Assembly: GCF_028682635.1 (NCBI RefSeq)
Contig: NZ_JANHLK010000006.1
Location: 1-64,000, forward strand
DNA: 64,000 nt
Origin: Pseudomonas putida
GTDB lineage: Bacteria; Pseudomonadota; Gammaproteobacteria; Pseudomonadales; Pseudomonadaceae
Direction of reading: 5' to 3'
The notes beneath the pieces were generated by a model. The model worked only from the letters and a program-made list of their open reading frames with translations. It was not told where the DNA came from and ran no database searches. Position 1 is the first letter of the stretch. Each line of letters opens with the position of its first letter. Of this stretch, positions 25,792-38,594 are shown piece after piece. A program made the position numbers and the translations under genes.

Positions 25792-26097
25792 ATGGCCAAG
25801 ATGAGCATGAAAAACCGCGAGCTGAAGCGTCAGCTCACGGTTGCCAAGTACGCCAAGAAGCGTGCAGCACTGAAAGCTATCATCGTTGATCTGAACGCAA
25901 GTCCAGAAGCACGTTGGGAAGCTACAGTAGCCCTGCAGAAGCAGCCACGTGACGCAAGCGCTTCGCGCATGCGTAACCGCTGCCGCCTGACCGGTCGTCC
26001 ACACGGCGTTTACCGCAAGTTCGGCCTCGGCCGTAACAAACTGCGTGAAGCGGCAATGCGTGGTGACGTACCAGGTCTGGTTAAAGCCAGCTGGTAA
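25792..26097 (+). CDS. rpsN: 30S ribosomal protein S14 (zinc-free type)
   Basis: The 101-residue long S14 form ([15 protein letters not shown], then [19 protein letters not shown]) lacks the CxxC pairs of the short zinc-binding form, so it does not depend on zinc. I chose the ATG at 25792, preceded by GGAGTAGGACC, over a longer reading into rplE. A terminator-like hairpin and a new promoter follow. Confidence 0.97.
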   Translation: MAKMSMKNRELKRQLTVAKYAKKRAALKAIIVDLNASPEARWEATVALQKQPRDASASRMRNRCRLTGRPHGVYRKFGLGRNKLREAAMRGDVPGLVKASW

Positions 26098-26160
26098 GTA
26101 CTGTCAAAGTCTCGGTGCGAAGGTTCGCAAGAACCTGACCACCGGTGGCCTTGAATCTGG

Positions 26161-26184
26161 AACAAGCCCCTTTTGGGGCTTGTT
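26161..26184 (+). terminator. Hairpin terminator between rpsN and rpsH
   Basis: A perfect 10-bp stem AACAAGCCCC/GGGGCTTGTT closes a TTTT loop and is followed by TCATTT. The U-tract is weak, so partial termination is likely. It splits the spc gene series. Confidence 0.6.
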
Positions 26185-26208
26185 TCATTTCCGGAGTGTG
26201 TCTAGAAT
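26180..26208 (+). promoter_or_regulatory. Candidate promoter before rpsH
   Basis: TTGTTT (26180-26185, overlapping the hairpin arm) and TAGAAT (26203-26208) have a 17-base spacer. It lies about 100 bases before rpsH in a 208-base gap that holds no gene. Confidence 0.5.
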
Positions 26209-26305
26209 ACCCGGCTCGCCTGAGCCCGTGTTTTTTTACCCGGAGATTCTCGGCGACACGTAGTAGCCGCAAGGCTAATTTTTCTGTATTAGGAGCGTCT
26301 AGCCC

Positions 26306-26698
26306 ATGAGTATGCAGGACCCGTTAGCGGACATGCTAACTCGAATCCGTAATGCCCAGATGGCTGAAAAGTCCGTCGTAAGCATGCCATCTTCCACGTT
26401 GAAGGTAGCTGTTGCCAAAGTCCTGAAGGACGAAGGTTACATCGCGGGTTATCAGATCAGCAGCGAAACCAAACCACTGCTGTCTATCGAGCTGAAATAC
26501 TTCGAAGGCCGTCCGGTTATCGAAGAAGTGAAGCGCGTTAGCCGTCCAGGCCTGCGTCAGTACAAGTCCGTCGATGATCTGCCAAAAGTTCGTGGCGGTC
26601 TCGGTGTGTCTATCGTCTCCACCAACAAGGGTGTGATGACTGATCGTGCTGCGCGCGCTGCCGGTGTCGGCGGCGAAGTTCTTTGCACTGTGTTCTAA
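26306..26698 (+). CDS. rpsH: 30S ribosomal protein S8
   Basis: The 130-residue protein ([18 protein letters not shown]) is a primary 16S rRNA binder. In E. coli it is the translational repressor of the spc operon. It follows an unusually long gap with its own promoter-like element. Confidence 0.98.
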   Translation: MSMQDPLADMLTRIRNAQMAEKSVVSMPSSTLKVAVAKVLKDEGYIAGYQISSETKPLLSIELKYFEGRPVIEEVKRVSRPGLRQYKSVDDLPKVRGGLGVSIVSTNKGVMTDRAARAAGVGGEVLCTVF

Positions 26699-26710
26699 GG
26701 GGGGATAAGC

Positions 26711-27244
26711 ATGTCTCGCGTCGCTAAGAACCCCGTTAAGCTGCCAGCCGGCGTCGAAGTAAAATTCGCAGGCCAACAGCTTTCGGTGAAGGGTGCCAAG
26801 GGCACTCTCGAACTGAACATCCATTCGTCCGTTGAGATCGTTGAAGAAGCTGGTGAGCTGCGTTTCGCTGCTCGCAATGGCGATCAACAAACTCGCGCAA
26901 TGGCTGGTACCACTCGTGCGTTGGTAAACAACATGGTCCAAGGCGTAAGCCAAGGCTTCGAGCGCAAGCTCCAGCTGGTCGGTGTTGGTTACAAAGCGCA
27001 AGCAAAAGGCACAGTGCTGAACCTGGCTCTTGGCTTCTCGCATCCAGTGGATTACGAACTGCCGGAAGGCATCACCGCTGAGACTCCTAGCCAGACCGAT
27101 ATCCTGATCAAGGGCATCGACAAGCAGCTGGTAGGTCAAGTGGCCGCCGAGATCCGCGACTTCCGTCCACCAGAGCCGTACAAAGGCAAAGGTGTGCGCT
27201 ACGCGGACGAAGTCGTCCGTCGTAAAGAAGCCAAGAAGAAGTAG
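26711..27244 (+). CDS. rplF: 50S ribosomal protein L6
   Basis: The 177-residue protein has two repeated domains ([32 protein letters not shown]). It binds helix 97 of 23S rRNA near the factor-binding site. Confidence 0.98.
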   Translation: MSRVAKNPVKLPAGVEVKFAGQQLSVKGAKGTLELNIHSSVEIVEEAGELRFAARNGDQQTRAMAGTTRALVNNMVQGVSQGFERKLQLVGVGYKAQAKGTVLNLALGFSHPVDYELPEGITAETPSQTDILIKGIDKQLVGQVAAEIRDFRPPEPYKGKGVRYADEVVRRKEAKKK

Positions 27245-27254
27245 GGCATAGCAA

Positions 27255-27605
27255 ATGACCGACAAAAAAGTTACTCGACTGCGTCGCGCTCGCAAAGCAC
27301 GCCTGAAAATGCACGAACTCGAAGTCGTGCGTCTCTGCGTGTTCCGCTCTTCGCAGCACATCTACGCCCAGGTCATTTCGGCCGACGGCAACAAAGTCCT
27401 GGCAAGCGCCTCGACTTTGGATAAAGAACTGCGTGATGGCGCCACTGGCAACATCGACGCGGCCACTAAGGTTGGCCAGCTGGTCGCTACGCGTGCTAAG
27501 GCCGCTGGCGTCTCGCAGGTGGCTTTCGACCGCTCTGGCTTCAAGTACCACGGCCGCGTTAAAGCGCTGGCTGATGCTGCTCGTGAAGCTGGGCTGGAGT
27601 TCTAA
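27255..27605 (+). CDS. rplR: 50S ribosomal protein L18
   Basis: The 116-residue protein has a basic N-terminal tail ([16 protein letters not shown]). It carries 5S rRNA into the central protuberance with L5. rpsE starts 3 bases after its stop. Confidence 0.98.
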   Translation: MTDKKVTRLRRARKARLKMHELEVVRLCVFRSSQHIYAQVISADGNKVLASASTLDKELRDGATGNIDAATKVGQLVATRAKAAGVSQVAFDRSGFKYHGRVKALADAAREAGLEF

Positions 27606-27608
27606 GTT

Positions 27609-28109
27609 ATGTCAAATAACGACCAAAAGCGCGACGAAGGCTACATCGAGAAGCTGGTTCAAGTTAACCGCGTAGCCAAAACCGTTAAAGGCGGCCGTAT
27701 CTTCACTTTCACCGCGTTGACCGTGGTTGGTGATGGTAAAGGGCGTGTTGGCTTCGGCCGTGGCAAGTCGCGTGAAGTGCCTGCTGCGATCCAGAAGGCA
27801 ATGGAAGCTGCTCGCCGCAACATGATCCAGGTTGATCTGAACGGCACCACCCTGCAGTACGCAATGAAGTCCGCCCATGGCGCTTCGAAGGTGTACATGC
27901 AGCCTGCTTCTGAAGGTACCGGTATCATCGCTGGCGGCGCTATGCGTGCCGTTCTCGAAGTTGCTGGCGTTCAGAACGTTCTGGCCAAGTGCTACGGCTC
28001 GACTAACCCTGTAAACGTGGTTCACGCCACTTTCAAGGGTCTGAAGGCTATGCAGTCTCCTGAATCCATTGCCGCCAAGCGTGGCAAAAGCGTCAAGGAG
28101 ATCTTCTGA
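27609..28109 (+). CDS. rpsE: 30S ribosomal protein S5
   Basis: The 166-residue protein has a double-stranded-RNA-binding-like N-domain ([20 protein letters not shown]). With S3 and S4 it lines the mRNA entry tunnel and affects accuracy. The spectinomycin loop KTVKGGR is intact. Confidence 0.98.
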
Positions 28110-28111
28110 TC

Positions 28112-28288
28112 ATGGCTACCGTTAAAGTTACGCTGATCAAAAGCATGACCGGCCGCATCCCTAACCACAAACTGTGCGTTAAGGGTCTGGGTCTGCGTCG
28201 CATCGGTCACACTGTAGAAGTCCAGGATACTCCCGAGAATCGCGGGATGATCAACAAGGCTTACTACATGCTGCGTGTCGAGGGTTAA
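28112..28288 (+). CDS. rpmD: 50S ribosomal protein L30
   Basis: The 58-residue protein begins [17 protein letters not shown], has [12 protein letters not shown] in the middle and ends YYMLRVEG. It fills the gap between rpsE and rplO and is tightly spaced (2 bases after rpsE). Confidence 0.97.
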
Positions 28289-28291
28289 TCG

Positions 28292-28729
28292 ATGAAACTC
28301 AATGATCTGAGTCCAGCGCCGGGTTCCCGTCGCGAAAAGCATCGTCCGGGCCGTGGTATCGGTAGTGGTTTGGGTAAGACTGGTGGCCGTGGTCACAAAG
28401 GTCAGACTTCCCGCTCCGGTGGCACCATTGCTCCAGGCTTTGAAGGCGGTCAACAGCCGCTGCATCGTCGCCTGCCGAAGTTCGGTTTCGTTTCCCTGAA
28501 AGCCATGGACCGCGCAGAAGTGCGTCTGTCCGAGCTGGCCAAAGTGGAAGGCGACATCGTCACCGTGCAGTCCCTGAAAGATGCCAACGTGATCAACGTC
28601 AACGTACAGCGTGTGAAAATCATGCTGTCCGGTGAAGTGACTCGCGCTGTCACTATCGGCAAGGGAATCGGCGCCACCAAAGGTGCGCGTGCGGCTATCG
28701 AAGCAGCTGGCGGCAAGTTCGAGGAATAA
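28292..28729 (+). CDS. rplO: 50S ribosomal protein L15
   Basis: The 145-residue protein begins [20 protein letters not shown] with a Gly-rich RNA-binding arm ([18 protein letters not shown]). It is a late assembly protein. secY starts immediately after its stop. Confidence 0.98.
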   Translation: MKLNDLSPAPGSRREKHRPGRGIGSGLGKTGGRGHKGQTSRSGGTIAPGFEGGQQPLHRRLPKFGFVSLKAMDRAEVRLSELAKVEGDIVTVQSLKDANVINVNVQRVKIMLSGEVTRAVTIGKGIGATKGARAAIEAAGGKFEE

Positions 28730-30058
28730 ATGGCTAAGCAAGGTGCTCTCTCTGCGCTCGGCAAAGGCGGTATGTCTGAACTCTGGGCTCGTCTGCGTTT
28801 TCTGTTCCTGGCGATTATCGTCTACCGAATAGGCGCACACATCCCGGTTCCAGGTATCAACCCGGACCGACTCGCGGACCTGTTTCGACAGAATGAGGGG
28901 ACCATTCTTAGCTTGTTCAACATGTTTTCCGGCGGCGCGCTGGAGCGGATGAGCATCTTTGCACTGGGGATCATGCCGTACATTTCGGCATCGATCATCA
29001 TGCAACTGATGTCAGCCGTCAGCCCGCAGCTGGAGCAGTTGAAGAAGGAAGGTGAAGCTGGCCGTCGCAAGATCAGCCAGTACACCCGCTACCTCACTGT
29101 CGTCCTTGCTCTTGTCCAGGCCATTGGCATGTCCATTGGTCTGGCGGGGCAGGGCGTTTCGTTCACTGGTGACTTTAGCTTCCATTTCGTCGCGGTAACC
29201 ACTTTTGTGGCTGGTGCGATGTTCATGATGTGGCTGGGTGAGCAGATTACTGAGCGTGGTGTTGGCAACGGTATCTCGATGTTGATTTTTTCGGGTATCG
29301 TCGCCGGTCTTCCGAGAGCGATCGGGCAGTCTTTCGAGTCTGCACGTCAGGGTGATATCAACATCTTCGCCCTGGTTGCCATCGGTTTGCTGGCAGTAGC
29401 GATCATCGGTTTCGTGGTGTTCATTGAGCGTGGTCAGCGTCGTATCGCTGTTCACTACGCCAAGCGTCAGCAGGGCCGCAAGGTCTTCGCTGCGCAGACT
29501 AGCCACTTGCCGCTGAAAGTGAACATGGCCGGTGTTATTCCGGCCATTTTCGCGAGCAGCATTTTGCTGTTCCCGGCTTCGCTGGGTGCCTGGTTCGGTC
29601 AGTCTGAAGGTATGGGCTGGTTGCAGGACATCTCGCAGTCGATCGCTCCTGGTCAGCCGTTGAATATTCTGCTGTTTAGTGCAGGGATTATTTTCTTCTG
29701 CTTCTTCTATACGGCGTTGATGTTCAATCCGAAAGACGTAGCGGAAAACCTGAAGAAGTCCGGTGCCTTTATTCCGGGCATCCGTCCAGGTGAGCAGTCT
29801 GCGCGCTACATTGATGGCGTTCTGACTCGTTTGACCCTGTTCGGTGCTCTTTACATGACGGCCGTGTGCCTGTTGCCCCAGTTCCTGGTGGTTGCAGCCA
29901 ACGTTCCGTTCTACCTTGGCGGGACCTCGTTGCTGATCGTCGTCGTGGTTGTGATGGACTTCATGTCCCAAGTACAATCGCACCTCGTTTCGCACCAGTA
30001 CGAATCCCTGATGAAGAAAGCCAACCTGAAGGGTTACGGCAGCGGCATGCTGCGCTGA
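28730..30058 (+). CDS. secY: Preprotein translocase subunit SecY
   Basis: The 442-residue inner-membrane channel has ten predicted transmembrane helices. Typical segments are [27 protein letters not shown] and the cytoplasmic loop [11 protein letters not shown]. It works with SecE (encoded at 2952-3320) and SecG. The start abuts the rplO stop. Confidence 0.99.
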   Translation: MAKQGALSALGKGGMSELWARLRFLFLAIIVYRIGAHIPVPGINPDRLADLFRQNEGTILSLFNMFSGGALERMSIFALGIMPYISASIIMQLMSAVSPQLEQLKKEGEAGRRKISQYTRYLTVVLALVQAIGMSIGLAGQGVSFTGDFSFHFVAVTTFVAGAMFMMWLGEQITERGVGNGISMLIFSGIVAGLPRAIGQSFESARQGDINIFALVAIGLLAVAIIGFVVFIERGQRRIAVHYAKRQQGRKVFAAQTSHLPLKVNMAGVIPAIFASSILLFPASLGAWFGQSEGMGWLQDISQSIAPGQPLNILLFSAGIIFFCFFYTALMFNPKDVAENLKKSGAFIPGIRPGEQSARYIDGVLTRLTLFGALYMTAVCLLPQFLVVAANVPFYLGGTSLLIVVVVVMDFMSQVQSHLVSHQYESLMKKANLKGYGSGMLR

Positions 30059-30082
30059 CCCATAAGGTTCGAGGAGTTGGTG

Positions 30083-30199
30083 ATGAAAGTTCGTGCATCG
30101 GTGAAAAAGCTGTGCCGTAACTGCAAGATTATTCGCCGCGAAGGTGTTGTTCGAGTAATTTGCAGCGCGGAACCGCGTCACAAACAGCGCCAAGGCTGA
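30083..30199 (+). CDS. rpmJ: 50S ribosomal protein L36 (zinc-binding type)
   Basis: The 38-residue protein begins [17 protein letters not shown] and ends [15 protein letters not shown]. It keeps C11, C14, C27 and H32, the C+ zinc-ribbon form. Many pseudomonads carry a second, zinc-free paralogue elsewhere that is induced by zinc starvation. Confidence 0.96.
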
Positions 30200-30217
30200 G
30201 TGTGATTGTGCTTCAAG

Positions 30218-30241
30218 CCCGGCAGCTAGTGCGCTGCCGGG
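30218..30241 (+). terminator. Hairpin between rpmJ and rpsM
   Basis: A 9-bp stem CCCGGCAGC/GCTGCCGGG closes a TAGTGC loop and is followed by TTGATTATTTGTTATT. It ends or attenuates the spc transcript before the alpha operon. Confidence 0.65.
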
Positions 30242-30270
30242 TTGATTATTTGTTATTACAGCGATATTAT
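30242..30270 (+). promoter_or_regulatory. Promoter of the alpha operon (rpsM-rplQ)
   Basis: TTGATT (30242-30247) and TATTAT (30265-30270) have a 17-base spacer, located right after the rpmJ hairpin and 59 bases before rpsM. Confidence 0.65.
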
Positions 30271-30329
30271 CTCGCGCCCTATTTCTTGGCTTCCGGGGCG
30301 TAGGTAGCTGTCAATTGGAGTCCCACTGA

Positions 30330-30686
30330 ATGGCCCGTATTGCAGGCGTTAACATTCCAGATAACAAGCATACTGTTATCTCGCTGACCTACATCTATGG
30401 TGTTGGTCGCACTACTGCACAGAAAATTTGTGCAGAGACTGGGGTAAACCCAGCAGCAAAGATCAAAGATCTGAGCGACGAGCAGATTGAACAGCTGCGT
30501 GGCGAAGTGGCGAAGTTCACCACTGAAGGTGACCTGCGTCGCGAAATCAACATGAAAATCAAGCGCTTGATGGACCTCGGTTGCTATCGCGGTCTGCGTC
30601 ATCGTCGTGGTCTGCCAGTACGCGGTCAGCGTACCAAGACCAACGCGCGTACCCGTAAAGGTCCGCGTAAGCCGATCCGCAAGTAA
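30330..30686 (+). CDS. rpsM: 30S ribosomal protein S13
   Basis: The 118-residue protein ([19 protein letters not shown]) has a basic C-terminal tail ([17 protein letters not shown]) that touches P-site tRNA. It is the first gene of the alpha operon. Confidence 0.98.
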   Translation: MARIAGVNIPDNKHTVISLTYIYGVGRTTAQKICAETGVNPAAKIKDLSDEQIEQLRGEVAKFTTEGDLRREINMKIKRLMDLGCYRGLRHRRGLPVRGQRTKTNARTRKGPRKPIRK

Positions 30687-30716
30687 TCGCCCCAGCGAAT
30701 CGACAGGAAAATTATC

Positions 30717-31106
30717 ATGGCAAAACCTGCTGCTCGTCCTCGTAAAAAAGTTAAAAAGACAGTGGTTGATGGCATCGCCCACATCCATGCATCTTTTAAC
30801 AACACCATCGTGACCATTACCGACCGTCAAGGTAACGCTCTTTCCTGGGCTACCTCCGGTGGTTCGGGTTTCCGCGGTTCCCGCAAGTCCACCCCGTTTG
30901 CTGCTCAAGTAGCTGCTGAACGTGCTGGTCAAGCTGCGCTGGAATACGGCCTGAAAAACCTCGACGTAAACGTCAAAGGTCCAGGTCCAGGTCGTGAATC
31001 CGCAGTCCGCGCTTTGAACGGCTGTGGCTACAAGATCGCCAGCATCACCGACGTGACGCCAATCCCGCACAACGGGTGCCGTCCGCCGAAGAAGCGCCGC
31101 GTGTAA
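30717..31106 (+). CDS. rpsK: 30S ribosomal protein S11
   Basis: The 129-residue platform protein contains [20 protein letters not shown] and ends [17 protein letters not shown]. It helps position mRNA at the E site. Confidence 0.98.
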   Translation: MAKPAARPRKKVKKTVVDGIAHIHASFNNTIVTITDRQGNALSWATSGGSGFRGSRKSTPFAAQVAAERAGQAALEYGLKNLDVNVKGPGPGRESAVRALNGCGYKIASITDVTPIPHNGCRPPKKRRV

Positions 31107-31124
31107 TCCAGGAGATTGTAAAGA

Positions 31125-31745
31125 ATGGCTCGTTACATTGGTCCAAAATGCAAACTCGCTCGTCGCGAAGGCACCGATCTCTTTCTGAAGAGCGGCGTGC
31201 GCGCGATCGAATCGAAGTGCAACATTGAAGCAGCACCTGGTATCCACGGCCAACGCCGCGGTCGCCAGTCCGACTACGGCACCCAACTGCGTGAAAAGCA
31301 GAAGGTCCGTCGTATCTACGGCGTTCTCGAGCGTCAATTCAGCGGCTACTACAAAGAAGCTGCTGGCAAGAAAGGTGCAACCGGTGAAAACCTGCTGCAA
31401 CTGCTCGAATGCCGTCTGGACAACGTTGTATACCGTATGGGCTTTGGTTCGACTCGTGCCGAATCCCGTCAGCTGGTATCGCACAAGTCGATCAGCGTAA
31501 ACGGTCAGACCGTTAACGTTCCGTCCTACCAGGTTCGTGCTGGTGACGTGGTCGCTGTTCGCGAGAAAGCAAAAAACCAACTTCGCATTGTCCAAGCTCT
31601 CGATCTGTGTGCCCAACGTGGCCGCGTAGAATGGGTAGAAGTAGACACTGAGAAGAAGTCGGGCGTTTTCAAGAACGTTCCAGCTCGCAGTGATCTGTCC
31701 GCCGACATCAACGAAAGCCTGATTGTCGAGCTCTACTCCAAGTAA
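31125..31745 (+). CDS. rpsD: 30S ribosomal protein S4
   Basis: The 206-residue protein has an S4 RNA-binding domain ([19 protein letters not shown]). It initiates 16S folding and affects fidelity. In E. coli it represses the alpha operon; the leader here was not folded. Confidence 0.98.
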   Translation: MARYIGPKCKLARREGTDLFLKSGVRAIESKCNIEAAPGIHGQRRGRQSDYGTQLREKQKVRRIYGVLERQFSGYYKEAAGKKGATGENLLQLLECRLDNVVYRMGFGSTRAESRQLVSHKSISVNGQTVNVPSYQVRAGDVVAVREKAKNQLRIVQALDLCAQRGRVEWVEVDTEKKSGVFKNVPARSDLSADINESLIVELYSK

Positions 31746-31767
31746 GGGCTAGAAAATAGGTGCATCC

Positions 31768-32769
31768 ATGCAGATTTCGGTAAATGAGTTCCTGACACCT
31801 CGCCACATTGATGTGCAAGTTGTCAGTCCAACCCGCGCCAAGATCACGCTCGAGCCTCTCGAGCGTGGCTTTGGCCACACCCTGGGCAACGCGCTGCGCC
31901 GCATCCTGTTGTCCTCAATGCCCGGCTGTGCAGTAGTCGAGGCCGAGATTGACGGTGTGCTCCACGAGTACAGCGCCATCGAAGGTGTACAGGAAGACGT
32001 AATTGAAATCCTGTTGAACCTTAAAGGTCTGGCTATCAAGCTGCACGGCCGTGACGAAGTTACGCTGACCTTGTCGAAGAAGGGTTCGGGGGTGGTTACC
32101 GCTGCCGATATTCAGCTGGATCATGATGTCGAGATCGTTAACCCCGATCACGTAATCGCTAACCTGGCGTCTAACGGCGCCCTGAACATGAAGCTCGTAG
32201 TAGCTCGTGGTCGTGGTTATGAACCGGCAGACTCGCGTCAGAGCGATGAAGACGAAAGCCGCAGCATCGGTCGCTTGCAGCTTGACTCTTCGTTCAGCCC
32301 GGTTCGCCGTATCGCATACGTGGTGGAAAACGCCCGTGTCGAACAGCGTACTAACCTGGACAAGCTGGTTATTGATCTGGAAACCAACGGTACCCTGGAT
32401 CCTGAAGAGGCTATCCGCCGTGCTGCAACCATTCTGCAACAGCAGTTGGCTGCGTTCGTCGACCTCAAAGGTGACAGTGAGCCAGTGGTTGTCGAGCAGG
32501 AAGACGAGATCGATCCGATCCTGCTTCGCCCGGTTGACGATCTGGAACTGACTGTACGTTCGGCTAACTGCCTTAAGGCGGAAAACATCTACTACATCGG
32601 CGACCTGATTCAGCGTACCGAAGTAGAGCTGTTGAAGACTCCGAACCTGGGCAAGAAATCCTTGACTGAAATCAAGGACGTTCTGGCCTCCCGCGGTCTG
32701 TCCCTCGGCATGCGCCTCGACAACTGGCCGCCTGCAAGTCTTAAGAAGGACGACAAGGCGACTGCCTGA
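31768..32769 (+). CDS. rpoA: RNA polymerase alpha subunit
   Basis: The 333-residue protein has an N-terminal dimerisation and assembly domain (residues 1-235, [20 protein letters not shown]). A linker leads to the C-terminal domain that binds UP elements and activators ([20 protein letters not shown]). It lies in the standard place between rpsD and rplQ. Confidence 0.99.
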   Translation: MQISVNEFLTPRHIDVQVVSPTRAKITLEPLERGFGHTLGNALRRILLSSMPGCAVVEAEIDGVLHEYSAIEGVQEDVIEILLNLKGLAIKLHGRDEVTLTLSKKGSGVVTAADIQLDHDVEIVNPDHVIANLASNGALNMKLVVARGRGYEPADSRQSDEDESRSIGRLQLDSSFSPVRRIAYVVENARVEQRTNLDKLVIDLETNGTLDPEEAIRRAATILQQQLAAFVDLKGDSEPVVVEQEDEIDPILLRPVDDLELTVRSANCLKAENIYYIGDLIQRTEVELLKTPNLGKKSLTEIKDVLASRGLSLGMRLDNWPPASLKKDDKATA

Positions 32770-32811
32770 TCGTCGTAATCACCGAACGTAGTGTTTGGTA
32801 AGGAATGAACC

Positions 32812-33198
32812 ATGCGTCATCGTAAAAGTGGTCGTCACCTGAGCCGCACCAGCTCGCACCGCAAGGCCATGTTCCAAAACATGGCGGTGTCGCTGTTCGA
32901 GCACGAGCTGATCAAAACGACTCTGCCAAAAGCTAAAGAACTGCGCCGCGTTGCCGAGCCGCTGATCACTTTGGCCAAGACAGATAGCGTTGCTAACCGT
33001 CGTCTGGCTTTCGACCGTACTCGTTCGAAAGCTATCGTTGGTAAGCTCTTCAACGACCTGGGCAAGCGTTACGCTACCCGTGAGGGTGGCTACCTGCGCA
33101 TCCTCAAGTGCGGTTTCCGCGCTGGCGACAACGCGCCTATGGCGTACGTCGAGTTGGTTGATCGTGCTACTGCTGGCGAAGCTGTATCTGCCGAGTAA
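32812..33198 (+). CDS. rplQ: 50S ribosomal protein L17
   Basis: The 128-residue protein ([20 protein letters not shown]) is the last gene of the ribosomal block and ends at a strong terminator. Confidence 0.98.
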   Translation: MRHRKSGRHLSRTSSHRKAMFQNMAVSLFEHELIKTTLPKAKELRRVAEPLITLAKTDSVANRRLAFDRTRSKAIVGKLFNDLGKRYATREGGYLRILKCGFRAGDNAPMAYVELVDRATAGEAVSAE

Positions 33199-33214
33199 GA
33201 CGTCAGTCTGAAAC

Positions 33215-33243
33215 AAAAAACCGGGCCTAGTGCCCGGTTTTTT
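33215..33243. terminator. Terminator of the alpha operon
   Basis: AAAAAACCGGGC pairs with GCCCGGTTTTTT around a CTAGT loop, with an A-run on one side and a T-run on the other. It could act in both directions. Confidence 0.92.
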
Positions 33244-33316
33244 GTGCCTGTAGTAAACGCGCCCTTTGTACAAGTCTCTCCTTCGTCACGTCGTCATTAT
33301 GTGATGGGGATGATCA

Positions 33317-33382
33317 TTAGTATTTCTCTATCGATGTCTACAGGTTAATGAATTTGTAGCTGACACAGCGATGATCAATACT
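33317..33382 (+). promoter_or_regulatory. Candidate katA promoter with an OxyR-like half site
   Basis: TTAG-N7-CTAT (33317-33331) matches one half of the OxyR pattern ATAG-N7-CTAT with one mismatch. The second half after 7 bases (TACA...GAAT) is poor. Downstream, TTGTAG (33354-33359) and AATACT (33377-33382) have a 17-base spacer. The layout fits an OxyR-activated promoter but the match is weak. Confidence 0.3.
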
Positions 33383-33434
33383 CCTTCTCAGCCGATAGCC
33401 GGCAGTTCAAGACCGATAGATGAAGGAAGATCGC

Positions 33435-34889
33435 ATGAGCCAAAACAAAACGCTTACCACCGCCAGTGGCGCTCCTGTTGCCGATAACCAGAATTCCCGT
33501 TCCGCCGGCCCTCGCGGCCCACTGCTGCTCGACGACTTCCACCTGATCGAAAAGCTGGCACACTTCAACCGCGAAAACATCCCGGAACGCCGTGTGCACG
33601 CCAAAGGCTCAGGCGCCTACGGTACCTTTACTGTTACGCGGGATATCACCCAATACACCAGCGCCAAGCTCTTCGAGACCGTCGGTAAGCAGACGCCAAC
33701 CTTCCTGCGATTTTCCACTGTCGGTGGTGAACGCGGTTCAGCGGATACCGAGCGCGATCCTCGTGGTTTCGCGCTGAAGTTCTACACCGAGGAAGGCAAC
33801 TGGGACATTGTTGGCAACAACACGCCGGTGTTCTTCATCCGTGATCCGTTGAAATTCCCGGACTTTATTCATACCCAGAAGCGCCTGCCGCAAAGCAATC
33901 TCAAAAGCGCACAGGCCATGTGGGACTTCTGGTCGCACTCTCCGGAGGCGCTGCACCAGGTCACCATTCTGTTCTCCGACCGGGGTATTCCTGATGGCTA
34001 CCGTCACATGCACGGCTTCGGCAGCCACACTTACAGCCTGATCAGCGCCAATGGCGAGCGCCATTGGGTCAAGTGGCACTACAAGACCCAACAAGGGATC
34101 AAGAATCTCGCCCCTGCAGAGGCGGCGCGCCTGGCAGGCACCGATCCGGATTACGCCCAGCGCGACCTGTTCGCAGCCATCGAGCGCGGTGACTTTCCGA
34201 AATGGCGTGTGTGCATCCAGATCATGACCGAGGCCCAGGCCGCAGCACACTACGAGAACCCGTTCGACGTGACCAAGACCTGGTCGCAGAAGGAGTTCCC
34301 GTTGATCGAAGTCGGTGAGTTAGAGCTCAATCGAAACCCGCTGAACTACTTTGCCGAAGTCGAGCAAGCCGCGTTCGGCCCCAGCAACATGGTGCCAGGC
34401 GTAGGACTTTCGCCAGACCGCATGCTGCAAGGTCGTGTGTTCGCTTACGCTGATGCGCACCGCTACCGTGTCGGCACCAATCACCAGCAGTTGCCAGTGA
34501 ACGCGCCACGCAGTCCGGTGAACACCTATCAGCGCGATGGCTCCATGGCTTTTGGCAGCAATGGCGGTGCGGCACCGAACTACGAGCCCAATAGCTACAT
34601 CGAGTCGCCAAAACAGGCACCTCGTTATGCTGAACCGGCGCTGGCCTTGAGCGGTGCGGCTGATCGCTACGATCATCGCGAAGACACCGACTATTACAGC
34701 CATGCCGGTGCGCTGTTCCGCCTGATGAGTGACGAGCAAAAAGCGCTGTTGGTCAATAACATCGCCAGCGCCATGGCGGGTGTTTCCACCGACGTGGTTG
34801 ATCGTCAATTGCAGCATTTCTACAAGGCGGATCCGGCGTATGGAGAAGCAATCGCAACGCTGCTCAACGTACAGCTTAACGAAGTCTAA
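33435..34889 (+). CDS. katA: Monofunctional heme catalase KatA
   Basis: The 484-residue small-subunit (clade 3) catalase has the distal His H55 ([12 protein letters not shown]), the distal Asn at 128/129 ([12 protein letters not shown]) and the proximal heme-ligand Tyr Y338 ([15 protein letters not shown]). It disproportionates hydrogen peroxide. I chose the ATG at 33435, which gives the family N-terminus after GAAGGAAGA. No signal peptide is seen, so it is cytosolic. The next gene is a ferritin, the same pairing as in P. aeruginosa, where ferritin iron supports KatA activity. Confidence 0.97.
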   Translation: MSQNKTLTTASGAPVADNQNSRSAGPRGPLLLDDFHLIEKLAHFNRENIPERRVHAKGSGAYGTFTVTRDITQYTSAKLFETVGKQTPTFLRFSTVGGERGSADTERDPRGFALKFYTEEGNWDIVGNNTPVFFIRDPLKFPDFIHTQKRLPQSNLKSAQAMWDFWSHSPEALHQVTILFSDRGIPDGYRHMHGFGSHTYSLISANGERHWVKWHYKTQQGIKNLAPAEAARLAGTDPDYAQRDLFAAIERGDFPKWRVCIQIMTEAQAAAHYENPFDVTKTWSQKEFPLIEVGELELNRNPLNYFAEVEQAAFGPSNMVPGVGLSPDRMLQGRVFAYADAHRYRVGTNHQQLPVNAPRSPVNTYQRDGSMAFGSNGGAAPNYEPNSYIESPKQAPRYAEPALALSGAADRYDHREDTDYYSHAGALFRLMSDEQKALLVNNIASAMAGVSTDVVDRQLQHFYKADPAYGEAIATLLNVQLNEV

Positions 34890-34900
34890 ATGAGAAGCAG

Positions 34901-34925
34901 AACCGCCCTTAATTGGGCGGTTTTT
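34901..34925 (+). terminator. Terminator after katA
   Basis: AACCGCCC pairs with GGGCGGTT around a TTAATT loop, followed by a run of T. It separates katA from the ferritin gene. Confidence 0.88.
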
Positions 34926-35038
34926 GCGTTATTTAAGCTGCTTTTCTCAGAATATCTTCGCTTTTATTGCGTCTTCCGAGTGACGTTAGGGCCGGGTTGG
35001 TTCAAACTACAGACTTTCAAGCAGGGAGATGTAGGGCG

Positions 35039-35503
35039 ATGCAAGGCCACCCAGACGTTATCGATTACCTCAACACGTTGCTGACCGGCGAACTGGCCGC
35101 GCGTGATCAATATTTCGTCCACTCGCGGATGTATGAGGACTGGGGTTTCACCAAGCTCTACGAACGAATCAACCACGAGATGGAAGAGGAAGCAGGGCAC
35201 GCTGATGCACTGATGCGCCGGATCCTGATGCTCGAAGGCACGCCGCGCATGCGTCCGGACGATCTGGATGTCGGCACCACAGTGACGGAGATGCTCGAAG
35301 CGGATCTGCGCCTGGAATACAAGGTACGGGCTGCGCTGTGCAAGGGCATCAAGCTCTGCGAGCAGCACAAGGACTATGTCAGTCGCGAAATGCTACGGGT
35401 CCAGTTGCATGACACCGAAGAAGATCACACCTACTGGCTCGAGAAGCAGTTGGGCTTGATCAAGTTGATCGGTCTCGAGAATTACCTGCAATCCCACACC
35501 TGA
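35039..35503 (+). CDS. ftnA: Non-heme bacterioferritin-like ferritin (FtnA type)
   Basis: The 154-residue four-helix ferritin keeps the di-iron ligands E18, E51, H54 and the C-terminal DTEEDHTYW pair. Position 52, which is the heme-ligating Met in true bacterioferritins, is Ala here ([10 protein letters not shown]). The protein therefore matches the P. aeruginosa FtnA (formerly BfrA) type, which stores iron in a 24-mer without heme b. I chose the ATG at 35039 ([12 protein letters not shown]) after AGGGAG. It often carries the name bfrA in annotations. A bidirectional terminator separates it from uvrA. Confidence 0.93.
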   Translation: MQGHPDVIDYLNTLLTGELAARDQYFVHSRMYEDWGFTKLYERINHEMEEEAGHADALMRRILMLEGTPRMRPDDLDVGTTVTEMLEADLRLEYKVRAALCKGIKLCEQHKDYVSREMLRVQLHDTEEDHTYWLEKQLGLIKLIGLENYLQSHT

Positions 35504-35516
35504 TTGCGGTGGATAC

Positions 35517-35556
35517 AAAAAAGCCCCTGTCACTGATGAAGTGACAGGGGCTTTTT
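35517..35556. terminator. Bidirectional terminator between ftnA and uvrA
   Basis: A 12-bp stem GCCCCTGTCACT/AGTGACAGGGGC closes GATGA and is flanked by an A-run and a T-run, so it serves both converging genes. Confidence 0.93.
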
Positions 35557-35568
35557 CATGGGGCTCGA

Positions 35569-38403
<2,835 letters not shown>

Positions 38404-38594
38404 AGTGGCCTCGCTCGGCGGGCGTCGAAAACGTAGGAGTATACGGCCAAACACTGGATGGATGCACACTATCGAATACTGGTTTTGTCGCCTTACATGA
38501 AAGCTCTTTCATCTACACGTGGCAAAGCGTCGCGATATACCCTGTCAATCGATGGGACTGGTAGAATCGCCGCCGGTTCACATGAGGTTTTTCC

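Noticed and set aside
38404..38594. LexA (SOS) box between uvrA and the MFS gene
   Set aside because: I searched for CTG-N10-CAG and saw no acceptable match in this spacer.
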